24,027 nt of DNA from Saccoglossus kowalevskii (GCF_000003605.2 NW_003116948.1:188119-212145), one strand, 5' to 3'; counted from the first letter of the stretch, positions 1-9,870 are shown. Notes: generated by a model not told the origin, from the sequence alone. Program-made: numbers and translations.

Positions 1-305
1 CACGGAGAATGCTTAGCCACCTTCTCAAGGAACCCAAAATATAAGAGAACCCTAAATTCAGAGGTTGCAAGATAAATCGATATATCGAACGGACAAATTG
101 TAAGATTAAGAGAATTTCCTATAACTCTGGCGAATTTTAACAAGAACCACCTGTCATAAATCGAATTTTCCCAAACGAACCATCAAACGAGTACTATCTG
201 TGGCGTCCACTTAGTGAAATGCACGACAGTTCCAGGCTAAAAAACACCGTATTTCATATCAGCGAAGGATATAATTCTTGTTGCTCTCAACAAATCCGTG
301 TTTGT

Positions 306-335
306 ATCATCATCATCATCAACATCATTATTATT
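306..335. repeat. (ATC)n followed by (ATT)n trinucleotide microsatellite
   Basis: About five ATC units, one interrupted AAC and then three to four ATT units can be read directly. The run is short and imperfect. It lies in non-coding sequence and has no evident function. Confidence 0.7.
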
Positions 336-498
336 ATTTCCGTAAATGTGGTCATTATTTAACCTAATACTGTCTTGTTTATCCACACCTCTGGTGATGG
401 AAAACAAATCCAGAGTTTGTGATCAGTAATTGGTATCAAAACTGTTATTTTGTAGAGTCCCAGAATCCGTCATCCACCACAAGCTTGTCTCAACCTCG

Positions 499-512
499 TG
501 ACCCCGTGACCC
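499..512 (-). promoter_or_regulatory. perfect DR2 nuclear-receptor element
   Basis: The plus strand reads TGACCCCGTGACCC. On the minus strand this is GGGTCA, a CG spacer and GGGTCA, two consensus half-sites (RGKTCA) separated by 2 bp. DR2 elements are known RAR/RXR targets. A single match in 24 kb is not far from what chance allows, so in vivo function is unproven. Confidence 0.3.
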
Positions 513-598
513 CGGGATATTCAGCCATTTGTTTAACGTATGATGATGTGTTATAACTGCCTTTGTCTGTGTTCTTGTATTGTTCTTATTGCCATCGC

Positions 599-621
599 TT
601 TTTTTTTTTTTTTTTTTTTTT
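599..621. repeat. poly(T) tract, 23 bases
   Basis: An uninterrupted T run. On the minus strand it is a poly-A tract, which could be the tail of a very old retroposed sequence, but no recognisable SINE or processed transcript body is visible beside it. Confidence 0.85.
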
Positions 622-952
622 GCGTGCATGCCTAAATCCCGTATTTTTGAGATCGTGCTTTAAGATTCTTGCGTTCCTAAACAATTTCTACTTCGCGTGC
701 GCATGCATTATGGAAAGATTAGCTTCTATCCCGGTTTCTGTCGCAGTTGTTAGCGGTACATTGCTTGGAAACAAACTGGTTTGCTTATTATACATCGACG
801 CATGCACTGACGAGACGAGAACAAATCTCGCGAACTGGGGGGGAAAACCTTAAACTGAAGTGACCAAAAAATAGTGAATCTGGCATTTTACACGTCGGCA
901 TTTTAACGGGTCAGTACAGGTCTTAGCTCTCACGAGGAAACACCACAAGTTG

Positions 953-990
953 TATATAAAGGGGAGACTGTAATATCTCATTGACACGTG
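953..990 (+). promoter_or_regulatory. candidate TATA-type core promoter
   Basis: A canonical TATATAAAG sits at 953-961. A TCATTG initiator-like sequence follows, with its A near 980, 27 bp after the first T of the TATA box, which is a normal metazoan spacing. A CACGTG E-box follows at 985-990. No downstream coding region is recognised, so this could drive a non-coding transcript, belong to a distant gene, or be a chance arrangement in AT-rich DNA. Confidence 0.25.
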
Positions 991-2269
991 AGCCCGACAT
1001 AAATCTTTCAAAAGCTATACACGTTTCCCCCGTGGGATGATGTCATGCCTTGCAAATCAAATCCCGAAGAACATCATTCCCTTTTGTTTACCTCCGAACA
1101 AATCGCATAAATTTTAATAAGACAAGCTCGCAGTAAAATTTCATTTTCTTTTTTCTTTAGCCCGGAATGATGAAAATCGACACAGCGGTGGGCTGTGTCA
1201 CGTTACTGTATGATGGCATGTCCATTTCAATTACAATCACGCAAAAATAGGATAAGAGAAAAAAATAGAAAATAGAAATATTGAGACACTGTATAGTTCT
1301 TTAGAAAAACGTAGACATTGTCACATATTGACACTGTCAGGTTTGTTGAATAACATATCTTTGCCTAGGATAAATCACGAATATTCTTGTTTGATTTGAG
1401 GCAGTTCTGGATTAGCGTCAGAGATCCTGATTCGAGTCCGTCACAAGTAGTACTCATAAGTTTTGAAATACTAACAACGCCGCGCTGCCCCAGGGCGCAC
1501 AGTGGATGACAGGAATGTTATACACACACATATCTCGTATATAACGAGTAACGCTATAGCAAACAAGTATGGGCGTCTGTAGTTGTCCAACTGTAACAGA
1601 GAAATTCATCATCTGCTTTCAATGGAAGTAAATGTTTAGTTTAAAATGGAAAACCTGCATAAAAAATCAAGTGATTATTTTCCGCCGGGTTAAGGTGAAT
1701 GAGAATCTGAAGCAGCTAACGAAAGCTGTTTTTTTTTTTTTTAATTGACGAGTTAGGGGGTTCCGTCGATTGCCTGAGCAATATCGGCAATGTTGCGATC
1801 GAACACATGATGACGCAGCTTGCTATTTGACGGTGCCTTTCTCGAATGAATGAAAGGGTCTTTGGAAAATAAAATCATTTATTTGCGCAGATATTACAAA
1901 CAAATCAGATACATTGTAAATGAAAGTGCGCGGAGTATGTATTAACTGAAACCACGAGTAACATCTTGTATCCCCGCTAGTGTTGCCATGCAAACCGCTG
2001 TTTCCAATAACTAGAACAAAATATATTATATACAAGTGATATTAGCGCTGAAATCGAAAAATATTACGTGTGCTTCTGAATTATCAGATAAACATCCATC
2101 ATCGAAAACAACATATCGGTACTGGATAAGTAAATCTACAAATCCATTGTCTTTTTCAAGTCCTATATTGGATAAAAATCGTCGTATTTCCTGTTTCATG
2201 TTGTTTCAAGACAAGTCGACTTAATGATTTGGGGATAATTGTGACATGGCGGGTCCCTCAAGTGTCTTC
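991..2269. other. non-coding segment, no gene recognised
   Basis: AT-rich with scattered CpGs. It contains a TGATGTCA ATF-like site at 1038-1045, a GATTCGAGTCC stretch near 1430 that resembles a Pol III B box but cannot be folded into a tRNA, a 14-T run at 1729-1742, and a weak X-box-like GTTGCCATGCAAAC at 1982-1995. The short frames here have no recognisable domain. Confidence 0.6.
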
Positions 2270-2283
2270 GTCACCATGGTGAT
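2270..2283. promoter_or_regulatory. palindromic RFX X-box candidate 1
   Basis: GTCACCATGGTGAT contains a 12-bp perfect palindrome and fits the RFX family X-box pattern of two imperfect inverted RYYRCC half-sites, with a mismatch only at the last base. RFX factors bind such sites at ciliary and other genes. An ATF-like TGATGTCA (2280-2287) overlaps its right edge. Two further X-box matches lie at 3493 and 8092. Confidence 0.4.
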
Positions 2284-3492
2284 GTCAGTTTCAGCAGTGC
2301 CAAGCCCATCAAACAATGTAACTACCGTTATTTTATTTCTGCGTGGAAGCACGCGCGGGCCTTCCCAACACGTACAAATGCTTCTCCACATCACTCAATT
2401 TCGAGGAATTTGAAACATTTTTTTCCAGTTATATTTATATAGATTTTCTGGTAACACTGATTTCAATGTACATATGTATAACGATTTTTTTTTATTTCCC
2501 GTTGACTGAATATTATTCTACGCTCTGTGAAGGGTTTTTGACTGAATGTCGAGACATTTCCTCGTATTAAACAGATTCAGTTCGCTACCATTTGTGAATT
2601 TTAATGACTACTAAATTGGGGATATGCAACAACTGCAGCCATCTGTGGCTTCAGAGTCTGAAATTCCCCGTATGTACTTACGCACATCATTCACGTGTGT
2701 AGTTTTAGTGTATTTGACTTCCATGGCGATGCGCCACTCGCCCCAGGGGAATAACGCTGCTTTGCATCGCAAATAGGAGCGTTCTCCAGCACGGATATTC
2801 GGCGGAGCGTTGTCGTGGATGCCATCATGAAATATACATGATGACCAAGCCGCGATTTAAGCACGAATTGTGGACAAAGATTTTTGTGTTTATTTCTCTA
2901 TAATCACAATGTGCTTGGTGTTGGGATGTAGTGTAGCACATCTCCGCAGAATTAAAAATTGAAAACTCTTCCAAAAATTCGACATTCATTATTGAATGCA
3001 TAAAAGACAGTGCGCGCGTGATGTCACAAAGTTGTCATGTTATCTTTTGTTTTTGTCGTGACGTGATATTATCGACGATGACTCGAAGCACTGTGCCATT
3101 AACCAGCACAGTTCAACTCATTATATACTCACAAAATGTTAACGTTTTTTTAAAAAAAAATTACATTCACTAAGAGTCGTTCATTCACCGTATATTGGCT
3201 TGTTTCTTTTGTTGTCTATGATATCTCAGTACACGTATCTTGCGGAGTTCCTGTCACTGCCTTCGCTGCAAAATTACACAACCCCTGAATCAGTTTTCAA
3301 TTACTTATCGCCATCATTCTCGTCACGGTCATCTCTCGATTTATTTAAAAAAAATACACACAAATAAAAACGCACAGACCCGACATCCCTCTCATAGTCA
3401 GACACGCACCATTCTCTTAATTCCATCACCAAAAACCAACGCCGTTAAGATCCTTTTCATATCACAGAATGGGGGATTTCAAGTCTACTTCT
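2284..3492. other. non-coding segment, no gene recognised
   Basis: Mixed AT-rich DNA with a more CpG-rich patch around 2730-2830. It contains a CACGTG E-box at 2692-2697 and a TGATGTCA site at 3019-3026. Three short frames cross it, none with a recognisable motif or convincing splice boundaries. Confidence 0.6.
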
Positions 3493-3506
3493 GTTGCCAT
3501 GGTGAC
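3493..3506. promoter_or_regulatory. palindromic RFX X-box candidate 2
   Basis: GTTGCCATGGTGAC matches the canonical RFX X-box (GTTRCCATGGYAAC type) with near-perfect dyad symmetry. The flanks are unrelated to those of the matches at 2270 and 8092, so the three are not copies of one interspersed repeat. Confidence 0.45.
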
Positions 3507-3958
3507 CCGTCTTGATGAGCAATTTTAATCGACAAATGAATGACGAGGTTGGAGTAGAACAGTACTTGTCATGCAAACGTGCGTTGGATGAATCAAAATG
3601 TGGATGATGGGTTATCTTTCCCGAGCCCAATTTAAAAGTCAAATTCAAGGACGAAAATAACCACGTCGTACTCTCCACGTGCATTAGAAAATACGTGAAA
3701 TCGACAATAGTCGTCAAAGAGTAAGTGCCTTTATTCTCGCCAAATAAAAAGATACTTGTTCTCATTCTGGCAAATTGTAAGCATTTTTGAAGGAGATCGT
3801 CCGAAATTAAAATAACACCGAGGAATATTTGTATATTAAGCGGGCCAGTATTTCAGATGCTAGTGATACATTGACTGGCTGCGACGGGTAAACTTTGATG
3901 AAGATGAATATCGATGTTATCGCTGGGGCGACGTGGCGCCCGGGGTTTTAAGATAAAC
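3507..3958. other. non-coding segment, no gene recognised
   Basis: No gene or repeat is seen. A CACGTG E-box lies at 3676-3681. The sequence just before the microsatellite (3925-3950) is locally GC-rich. Confidence 0.6.
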
Positions 3959-4131
3959 GAATGAATGAATGAATGAATGAATGAATGAATGAATGAATGA
4001 ATGAATGAATGAATGAATGAATGAATGAATGAATGAATGAATGAATGAATGAAAGGATGGATGGAGGGAGGGATGGATGTATTAAATGAAAGAATGGATG
4101 GATGGATGGATGGATGGATGGATGGATGGAT
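3959..4131. repeat. compound tetranucleotide microsatellite (GAAT)n and (GGAT)n
   Basis: Positions 3959-4053 are an essentially perfect GAAT repeat of about 24 units. An imperfect GGAT/GGGA stretch follows to about 4080, then an interruption, then a clean GGAT array at 4094-4131. On the minus strand one frame reads through it as an artificial Ile-His-Ser/Pro repeat, which is not a gene. The GGAT section probably arose from GAAT by A-to-G change and expansion. This is likely to be length-polymorphic. Confidence 0.97.
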
Positions 4132-5500
4132 CGTTAAATGAATGTAAATCACGCCACGCGACTTTTTTGAAATATGAAACAATGATATTTTACACAGAGA
4201 TTATACAAACATAATGACATTGGCACGCGATGTCATTCCAACACTAAAGAGCGACAGTAGGTTCCATACAACCAAAGTTTGCCCTGTGCGTGTAAGGTAC
4301 AGACCACGTATGGATTTCCTATGTGTTTGTTTCTAACCCCCTGGGCCGCAGTACAGACCTATATATGACTTCTCTCAAGTACCGACCGACGGAGAGGATG
4401 ATGATTACGTCCAAGAATTAGAATAGCAGTGATGTCATACTTAGTGAATTTAGAGAAACTAACACAAAAAATCTAACATTTATTTTAAACAATCACTAAA
4501 AGTTCCTAATTATAGCAAATTCAATGGAAGACAAATCCGCGCTGAGCCAACTTTTAGCGATAAACTCCGAACTTGAAGTGGGATTACATCGTTTGCCACT
4601 TAGCTTTATTTCTAATATTTTTTGTCAAAACTCAAGGAATAATCTGATTTAATAAAGCGCAAAACAAACGACAGTCACGTTCATCTGATTCATTAGGGCG
4701 AGTACTGAAACCAAGCCACCGACTCGAACGGTTTTGTTTTGTTTTCGTTATCATCGCTCAGAGAAGAATGCTTCGAAAGCCGCGTGACTTGCTCAGGTCA
4801 TTCCGGGGTGAAATCCGAGACACGAAAGTGATGTAATACGTATTGACGTGATTTCGACTGCTATGAATCTTTAATATTCACCACGTCACTACCATTTACC
4901 TCATTTGGCAGCATGATTACAGTGATTTGCAAGTACGAATTTTTTGACCTCATTTTAACCAATTTCAAATCACTAGAAATATCGGTGTGTTTGCTGGATA
5001 AAAGCATGCGTCGTTTTTTTTTTCTTCTTCATTTAAGTGTCGGAATTTTCCTGTTTTTGTAGCACGCCATCGGCACTGCTATGAGCACGCGCCATGAAAA
5101 CACAATATTTTTTTTTAAAGACAGCCGTGATAATAGGACGATAAATACAAACATAAAATATATATCTTTAAAAACATATGAAAAAATCTTAAAATTGCCT
5201 ATATACTATTCAAAGTCAACACTGTATACGGCGATTTACGGCGACACTGTATAAACTAGGTACAAGCTAGGCGTTCGATAAAAAAAAAACTTTCATTTAT
5301 TTATGCTCCAGATGAAACCTGCGATAGTTTATCGTTTTTTTTTTATCTTTTCGTTCGTCTAACTTCATCAGCTATCTCTCTGATACTGATACAAATAACC
5401 ATATCTTCATCTTTCGTTTTTTTTCCCCCAGTTCCTTTGTCCTCCTCGTGTTGCCTTTGTTTCCTACAGGTAGTCTCCTGTTGCGGCAAACAAAGAGATG
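4132..5500. other. non-coding segment, no gene recognised
   Basis: AT-rich with CpG-containing patches. It holds a TGATGTCA site at 4430-4437, a DR5-like element at 4795-4811, the palindrome AATACGTATT near 4835, and a local direct repeat of ACACTGTATA at 5219 and 5244 flanking a duplicated CGGCGATT-like motif. No recognisable coding potential. Confidence 0.6.
4795..4811 (+). promoter_or_regulatory. DR5-like nuclear-receptor element
   Basis: AGGTCA, a TTCCG spacer and GGGTGA. The first half-site is consensus and the second has one mismatch to RGKTCA. DR5 is the classical RAR/RXR retinoic acid response spacing. The match is imperfect and unsupported by any neighbouring gene. Confidence 0.2.
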
Positions 5501-5502
5501 GC

Positions 5503-5538
5503 CAACAGCGTGACGTCATCGGCGCATGCGTGGGTCGC
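5503..5538. promoter_or_regulatory. CpG-dense CRE + NRF1 promoter-like element
   Basis: A perfect CREB/ATF palindrome TGACGTCA lies at 5511-5518 and an NRF1-like GCGCATGCGT at 5522-5531, three bp apart, inside one of the most CpG-dense patches of the window (about 5485-5575). This pairing is typical of TATA-less broad promoters. A 122-codon frame starts just downstream (5596) but shows no recognisable domain. A short CpG promoter or enhancer is plausible; its transcript is unknown. Confidence 0.4.
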
Positions 5539-5539
5539 C

Positions 5540-7670
5540 AGATAAGTGGATCGAAGAAAGCCGATCGCGAGATGGGGATCTAAATTCCACAACAGATGTT
5601 CGACCAATTAATGAATTCGCGGCAAAATCTAATTGGATCGGTTGAGAGTTGTAGGGCATTCGGATTCACAAAACAAAATTGCAAGGTTAATTTTCTCTTC
5701 ATTTTTTTTTCTGTTTACGCCGATGTCGAATATATCCAAAATCAATATTTCGGAAAGCGAAACATGAATTATCATATTCCTGTTATAAAGGCGGTATTTT
5801 ATCACAAACAAACGGAGCCCATTAACTCTGAAAGAAACATCGCTGTTTATTTCATTATTACACACGTTGATTTCTTCATCGGGGATGGGGAGAGAGAGGA
5901 ACGGAATCGAGTATTATCTCAACTCCCGCCTGCAACAGCGTGCGTGGGTCGCGCGAGAGTGTGAAATGCACAACCGATTGTACGTTTCCAATGGTGGACA
6001 GGGATGTAGCGAACACTAACTGTATAATGGTAGCGTTTTCAGGCACGTTCGGTAACAGTATCCATGTGGTAATAGCAGGCAAAGCATATACAATTTAGCC
6101 AATTACATCTATCTTGGGAGCGGACTAGCCGTTAGAGTGCACATATAAGGCGATGTCTGCTTTATTTACCCGGCTTTTAGGTGTTACTGTAGTTAATGCA
6201 CACGTTGTCCCAGAAGCGCAATTTGCAATGGGGTTTATGATATTGCAATATCTGATGCAGCCACGCGGAACCGACCAATACACTTAAAGGAGCTAGGCGC
6301 GGATTAGGTTTGAACAAGCTAACCGTCTTTTGATTAATGTTCGCACGTAAAAAAAGAAACTTGGACCAACAATAAAAATCATACACTTATTAACTGAAAT
6401 GTACTATTCTGGTATGAAATAAACACCGGGATGAATCAGTAGAAAATTTATTCAAATTCCAGGATGTATCTGGAGGCGTTATTCCACTGTCATTTATTCG
6501 CCTTTAACTAAATCAGTGCGGCAACAGCGGAAGCATATTTCCATCTGCAGTGCAAACTGAATTTGGACGCTTTCTTGCCAAAAGACATTTCTAGCGCGTT
6601 TCCATTATGATGTAATTAACCCTGTCAACCCGACGCACCTGGACCCAGCGAAAAAATAGTTAGCGAAATTATTAATATCTAATAGAAATAACCTAGACAC
6701 CGCGAGGAAAAAAGATATACAAGTATTGTTTTGTGGATAAGACATGACAGCGCGTCGTTGATCCGAGAAACCGTATAAGAATAATTCAACGTGTTTGTGT
6801 ATAAGCACACGCATGTGCGTATTGCTTACAGGCGACTGTATGTGTGTGTGTGTTTTTTATTCTCCAGTACACATATTAAATCAGCGTCTCAAAACGAATC
6901 GATGCAGAAAAGTTGTATGGATGCGTGCATCGTCGTCGTTAGCCATTAGTGTTTGCTGAGTAAAGAATTTATGATGAGGCTGGGATGTGTTCACAACGAG
7001 GGATTACTACCAACTACCAAGACTATATTTATAGGGGATTTCAACGTCGCATGATTTAATCCGAAATCAAAACGAAATCCGACTTGCGAATAGTGAGAGA
7101 GGGAGAGAAAAAAAATCGCCATTTAATGTAATTTCTTATGATGCATCTTTTTTTATGGAATTACACCCACTTTTCAAATACTCGCATTTTCTGAACTGAA
7201 TGTGATCAAAGGAAAATAAACCCAATTGAATGAACCACAATGGTGTTAAGTATATTGCACAGGATAATACAAACGTGTGCCTGATCTATACGACTCTTGT
7301 CCGTTACAATTACTTTTTGAACTAAAAAAAAATCAAAAGATTTCACCGATATTATGATGGAATGCCTTGTCGTGTACAATTTTTGACTAATGGGTTAGAT
7401 TTTGCACGGAATGTCTAGTCAAATTGCCTTTTTGCTTTAATTTGTATGGTTGTTACACTATCATCGTTACTAAAAATGTTACTCGCATTTTTCTGGGTTT
7501 CTTTTCATTGCGTAAGTGAGCAGTACAGAGTATGAAAGCATGCCCCCTGTTCAAAACATGATAAAAACCAAACCGCAATTATAACTCCACAATAGCATTT
7601 CATTTTTTTATTAAGGGTTTTTTGTTGTTATTTTAACACGGCTGGTAATTGCGACGAAGGGCCTATTAAG
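5540..7670. other. non-coding segment, no gene recognised
   Basis: A long stretch without a supportable gene. It includes a partial second copy of the CpG motif at 5933-5952, a (TG)n run near 6839-6852 and several short frames with no domain signal. A possible splice-donor-like AAG/GTTAAT near 5686 was noted, but nothing else supports an exon. Confidence 0.6.
5933..5952 (+). repeat. diverged partial copy of the 5503-5538 CpG motif
   Basis: CAACAGCG (5933-5940) is followed directly by TGCGTGGGTCGC (5941-5952). Both blocks also occur at 5503-5510 and 5527-5538, where 16 bases containing the CRE separate them. The same two blocks in the same order, with and without the CRE, suggest a local duplication with an insertion or deletion. 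Confidence 0.4.
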
Positions 7671-7673
7671 ATT

Positions 7674-7702
7674 CGACACTAGGTGTCGCGTCGTGTCACG
7701 AC
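7674..7702. repeat. two adjacent perfect palindromes
   Basis: CGACACTAGGTGTCG (7674-7688; 6-bp arms, 3-base centre) is followed one base later by GTCGTGTCACGAC (7690-7702; 6-bp arms, 1-base centre). The arms are CpG-rich within AT-rich surroundings. The first contains the T-box half-site AGGTGT in a near-palindromic arrangement. It could form a small cruciform or be a dimeric binding site. Confidence 0.6.
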
Positions 7703-9131
7703 AGACGCCCGAAAATAAGTTAATTTTTCAACATTCTGTATTTATTTATTGTTTATACAGACTCACTCAAGGCATGGCGTCTCCACTTAATATGACCTCG
7801 TTCATTTTTTCAGTAAAGCGAGTCACGTTCTGCCTTATCATCACATACTGCCAATATTAACCACGTTCGTATCGATTACGTAATGCGTGAATGTTTCGTC
7901 ATGACAACAATTCTGAAATATCATCGGCCATAGTTAACAATATACACTTTATATACACCACAAAACTTGCCCCAAATTGTCAGAGTATAAAGAACACATA
8001 AAAAAAGGCTCACGTTCAACAGTTTTTTTGCGAGGAGAAAAAACAAAAACGTGTTATTAACATACAGAGTGCATGAATTGGGCGTGGTTGGGTTGCCATG
8101 GTTACTACTGGGTTTAGGATAAATCAGTGTGAATTACGCATACAACGAAATGCGCTGCGACGTTGGTTTAAATTATGACTTTAAACGTTTTCGAGAAGAA
8201 CATACAAAGAACAGTTTGCCCAAACAACAATAGACAGAGAAACGGTGATACTGTGATCAAAAACACAGCGTTATTCTATTTTAATCGTGATTCGTATTTA
8301 ATTCTCACGGGAAATGAATGCAATTCTATTAGGCGCTGCGTAAATAGATCTATAACAATTTTAGATAAAATTACAATCGGAAAATATAGACGTGCTAAGA
8401 GCGGAGAGAGAAAACAAGGGAGCGGAAGTTGTAACATTTTATTATAAATCCCACTAACTATGATAGCGTTAGATTCCTTATATTGGATCTTAGCAAAGAG
8501 CTTTGTTCCAGCCTATTTCTTATTCATTGCTTTGCACAATACTGTATTTAAGAGAAAAAAAAACACCTCTCAACAGAGCAGACTACGTTACTAACTAGAT
8601 AACGAAGTTGAAGTAGAGTGAATCATGTCAAATCATGACGCCTATCGGCTTTTATCGTTCTAGTTTGGAATGTAAGTACGTTTGACAAACCCTACTTTAT
8701 TGTCTGAATTATAATTGAATAACTCAAAGTCAGTCTGTTGCGCGGAATAAAAAGAGAGAAAATATGGACGACTGAAGTGGATGCCTTTTGGTCTTTGTGA
8801 TGAGATACGCGTGCGTGGGAGGAAGAGGAAGGAGGAGAGGGGGTTATTTTGAATGCTTACGGCCATACTGAAATCAATCACGGTTATGTTCTACTTGCAG
8901 TTGAGGAGCAGATTAAATTGCACATGTTTATTTTTCGCCTGATCTTTCATCTATCACAACTGTTGGATAGTGTATCTCTGCTAGTAATCTCAATGGCAGT
9001 ATTATGTTCTTCACTCGCGGCGAAATCATGCGTCCGTTCGCTAAATAACGGAATATACTGTATTTGAATATTTTGTATAATTAATGTTGCTGACGCTGAT
9101 TGAATAATGTCGTAGTATATAATCTCTGACA
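7703..9131. other. non-coding segment, no gene recognised
   Basis: AT-rich, with an X-box at 8092-8105. The 90-codon frame at 8175-8447 and others have no recognisable motif. A purine-rich GGAAGAGG-type patch lies near 8818-8842. Confidence 0.6.
8092..8105. promoter_or_regulatory. palindromic RFX X-box candidate 3
   Basis: GTTGCCATGGTTAC fits the RFX X-box consensus with both half-sites intact and is the third such site in the window. It lies in sequence otherwise unlike the other two. Confidence 0.45.
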
Positions 9132-9188
9132 GTGCTTATCGCCAAGCCTGGCGATAACACCACTTTGTGGTTACTTGTCACAGGTGTT
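9132..9188. other. strong stem-loop with inverted GATA sites plus nested second hairpin
   Basis: The left arm TTATCGCCA (9136-9144) and right arm TGGCGATAA (9149-9157) are exact reverse complements around a 4-base AGCC loop. GTG (9132-9134) and CAC (9158-9160) extend the stem across one bulged base. The ends are inverted GATA-factor motifs. Immediately downstream ACCAC/GTGGT around TTT makes a second hairpin, enclosed by AACACC (9156-9161) and GGTGTT (9183-9188). Known miRNA precursors have longer stems, and the histone-type 3' stem-loop has a different sequence, so neither is called. Confidence 0.6.
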
Positions 9189-9338
9189 CCATAATCTTGA
9201 TTTCAAGTTGTGGAGTTTGTACAAAAATTAGCAGATTTACACTTTGACAATGTTTTGAAAAATTCCAAACATAATTAAGTAAAGGGTGGTAATTAATAAC
9301 TGGAGTTCTACAAATTCGATTTTGCCAATTTGTATTCA

Positions 9339-9353
9339 AAATGGCCGCCATTT
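9339..9353. repeat. 15-bp palindrome AAATGGCCGCCATTT
   Basis: Two perfect 7-bp arms around a central C. GCCGCCATTT is a good YY1-type core. ATGGCC...GCCAT motifs also occur inside the repeat element at 21.7-22.0 kb, so this may be a remnant of a related element rather than an independent regulatory site. Confidence 0.45.
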
Positions 9354-9672
9354 ATAGGCTTTATGAAGCTACAAGGTTATACAGACCAGTAAATAAATAT
9401 AATTTTCATGAAAACGAGTTCGGTGTCCCATTGTTTTCTTTGGCTCATTCTAAGTTATTGGTACTTTACACAAAGAACAAGAAACATAATTAGTCGATCA
9501 AATTGAAAATACTATGAAATTTCAGGGAATGCCCTTGGTACTCGTAACTGTTAAGTCATTTCGTTAACAATGTGATTACACATTTGTTTTCACAGATACA
9601 ATTACATGATATATCTACGCAAATATCTTACAACCAAGATGGTATTTTACTCTCGGCAATGAACTTCACGTA
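9354..9672. other. non-coding segment
   Basis: Nothing beyond AT-rich sequence is seen; there is no ORF of note. It could include decayed repeat DNA linked to the AAATGGCC palindrome at its left edge. Confidence 0.5.
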
Positions 9673-9699
9673 AACTTATAGAGGTATATTTAACGCATT
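9673..9699 (+). repeat. 27-bp exact direct repeat, copy A
   Basis: This 27-base sequence, beginning AACTTATAGAGG and ending AACGCATT, recurs without mismatch at 11110-11136 in the same orientation. The bases on either side differ at once, so the identity is confined to 27 bp. Such a match is not expected by chance in 24 kb. Confidence 0.85.
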
Positions 9700-9826
9700 T
9701 AATATTGGATTATGATCGCAGTCAATGTTATTTTCATAAATATTTGCAATTCATTCTCCTCTATTTTTTCTTCGAGTGATATTTATTTAGGAAACTCCTT
9801 TTGATTATTGCAAGTAGTCGTCCTAC

Positions 9827-9870
9827 GTGTAGACGCAGACAACTCTAATATTAGTTGTCTGAGGTGTAGA
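9827..9870. other. hairpin flanked by 7-bp direct repeats
   Basis: CAGACAACT (9836-9844) and AGTTGTCTG (9853-9861) are exact reverse complements around an 8-base AT loop. GTGTAGA occurs on both sides (9827-9833 and 9864-9870) as a direct repeat. The layout resembles a tiny insertion with a target-site duplication, but the short lengths leave room for coincidence. Confidence 0.45.

Larger units (their letters stand above)
1..952. other. non-coding segment, no gene recognised
   Basis: No reading frame here resembles a known protein. The segment holds a 12-bp palindrome TCGATATATCGA at 77-88, a short (ATC)n/(ATT)n run near 306-335, a DR2-type nuclear-receptor repeat at 499-512 and a 23-base T run at 599-621. 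The 96-codon frame starting at 563 runs through the T tract, which codes for a phenylalanine stretch, so it is treated as chance. CpG dinucleotides are frequent, for example around 690-840. Confidence 0.6.

Noticed and set aside
1405-1445. GATTCGAGTCC, resembling a tRNA/SINE B box
   Set aside because: The T-arm stem does not pair and no acceptor, D-arm or anticodon arm can be assembled; at best a very decayed SINE trace.
1711-1742. Short stem-loop followed by a T run, like an intrinsic terminator
   Set aside because: A bacterial-type terminator has no meaning in this eukaryotic context, and the stem is only about 5-7 bp with a G-T pair.
3853-4182. Minus-strand frame of 109 codons with Ile-His-Pro-Ser and Phe-Ile-His-Ser repeats
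   Set aside because: It is simply the translation of the (GAAT)n/(GGAT)n microsatellite; the period-4 DNA forces the repeated peptide.
4715-4740. Minus-strand ACCG-TTCGAGT-CGGT, a T-arm-like hairpin
   Set aside because: No matching acceptor stem or anticodon arm lies at tRNA distance upstream on that strand.
5596-5964. 122-codon frame just downstream of the CRE/NRF1 element
   Set aside because: The promoter-like position is suggestive, but the translation is not recognisable and passes through a T-rich Phe/Ile stretch typical of non-coding DNA.
8853-8868. GCTTACGGCCATAC, resembling the 5' end of 5S rRNA
   Set aside because: Similarity ends after about 14 bases; the internal 5S control regions are absent, so neither a 5S gene nor a 5S-derived SINE is supported.
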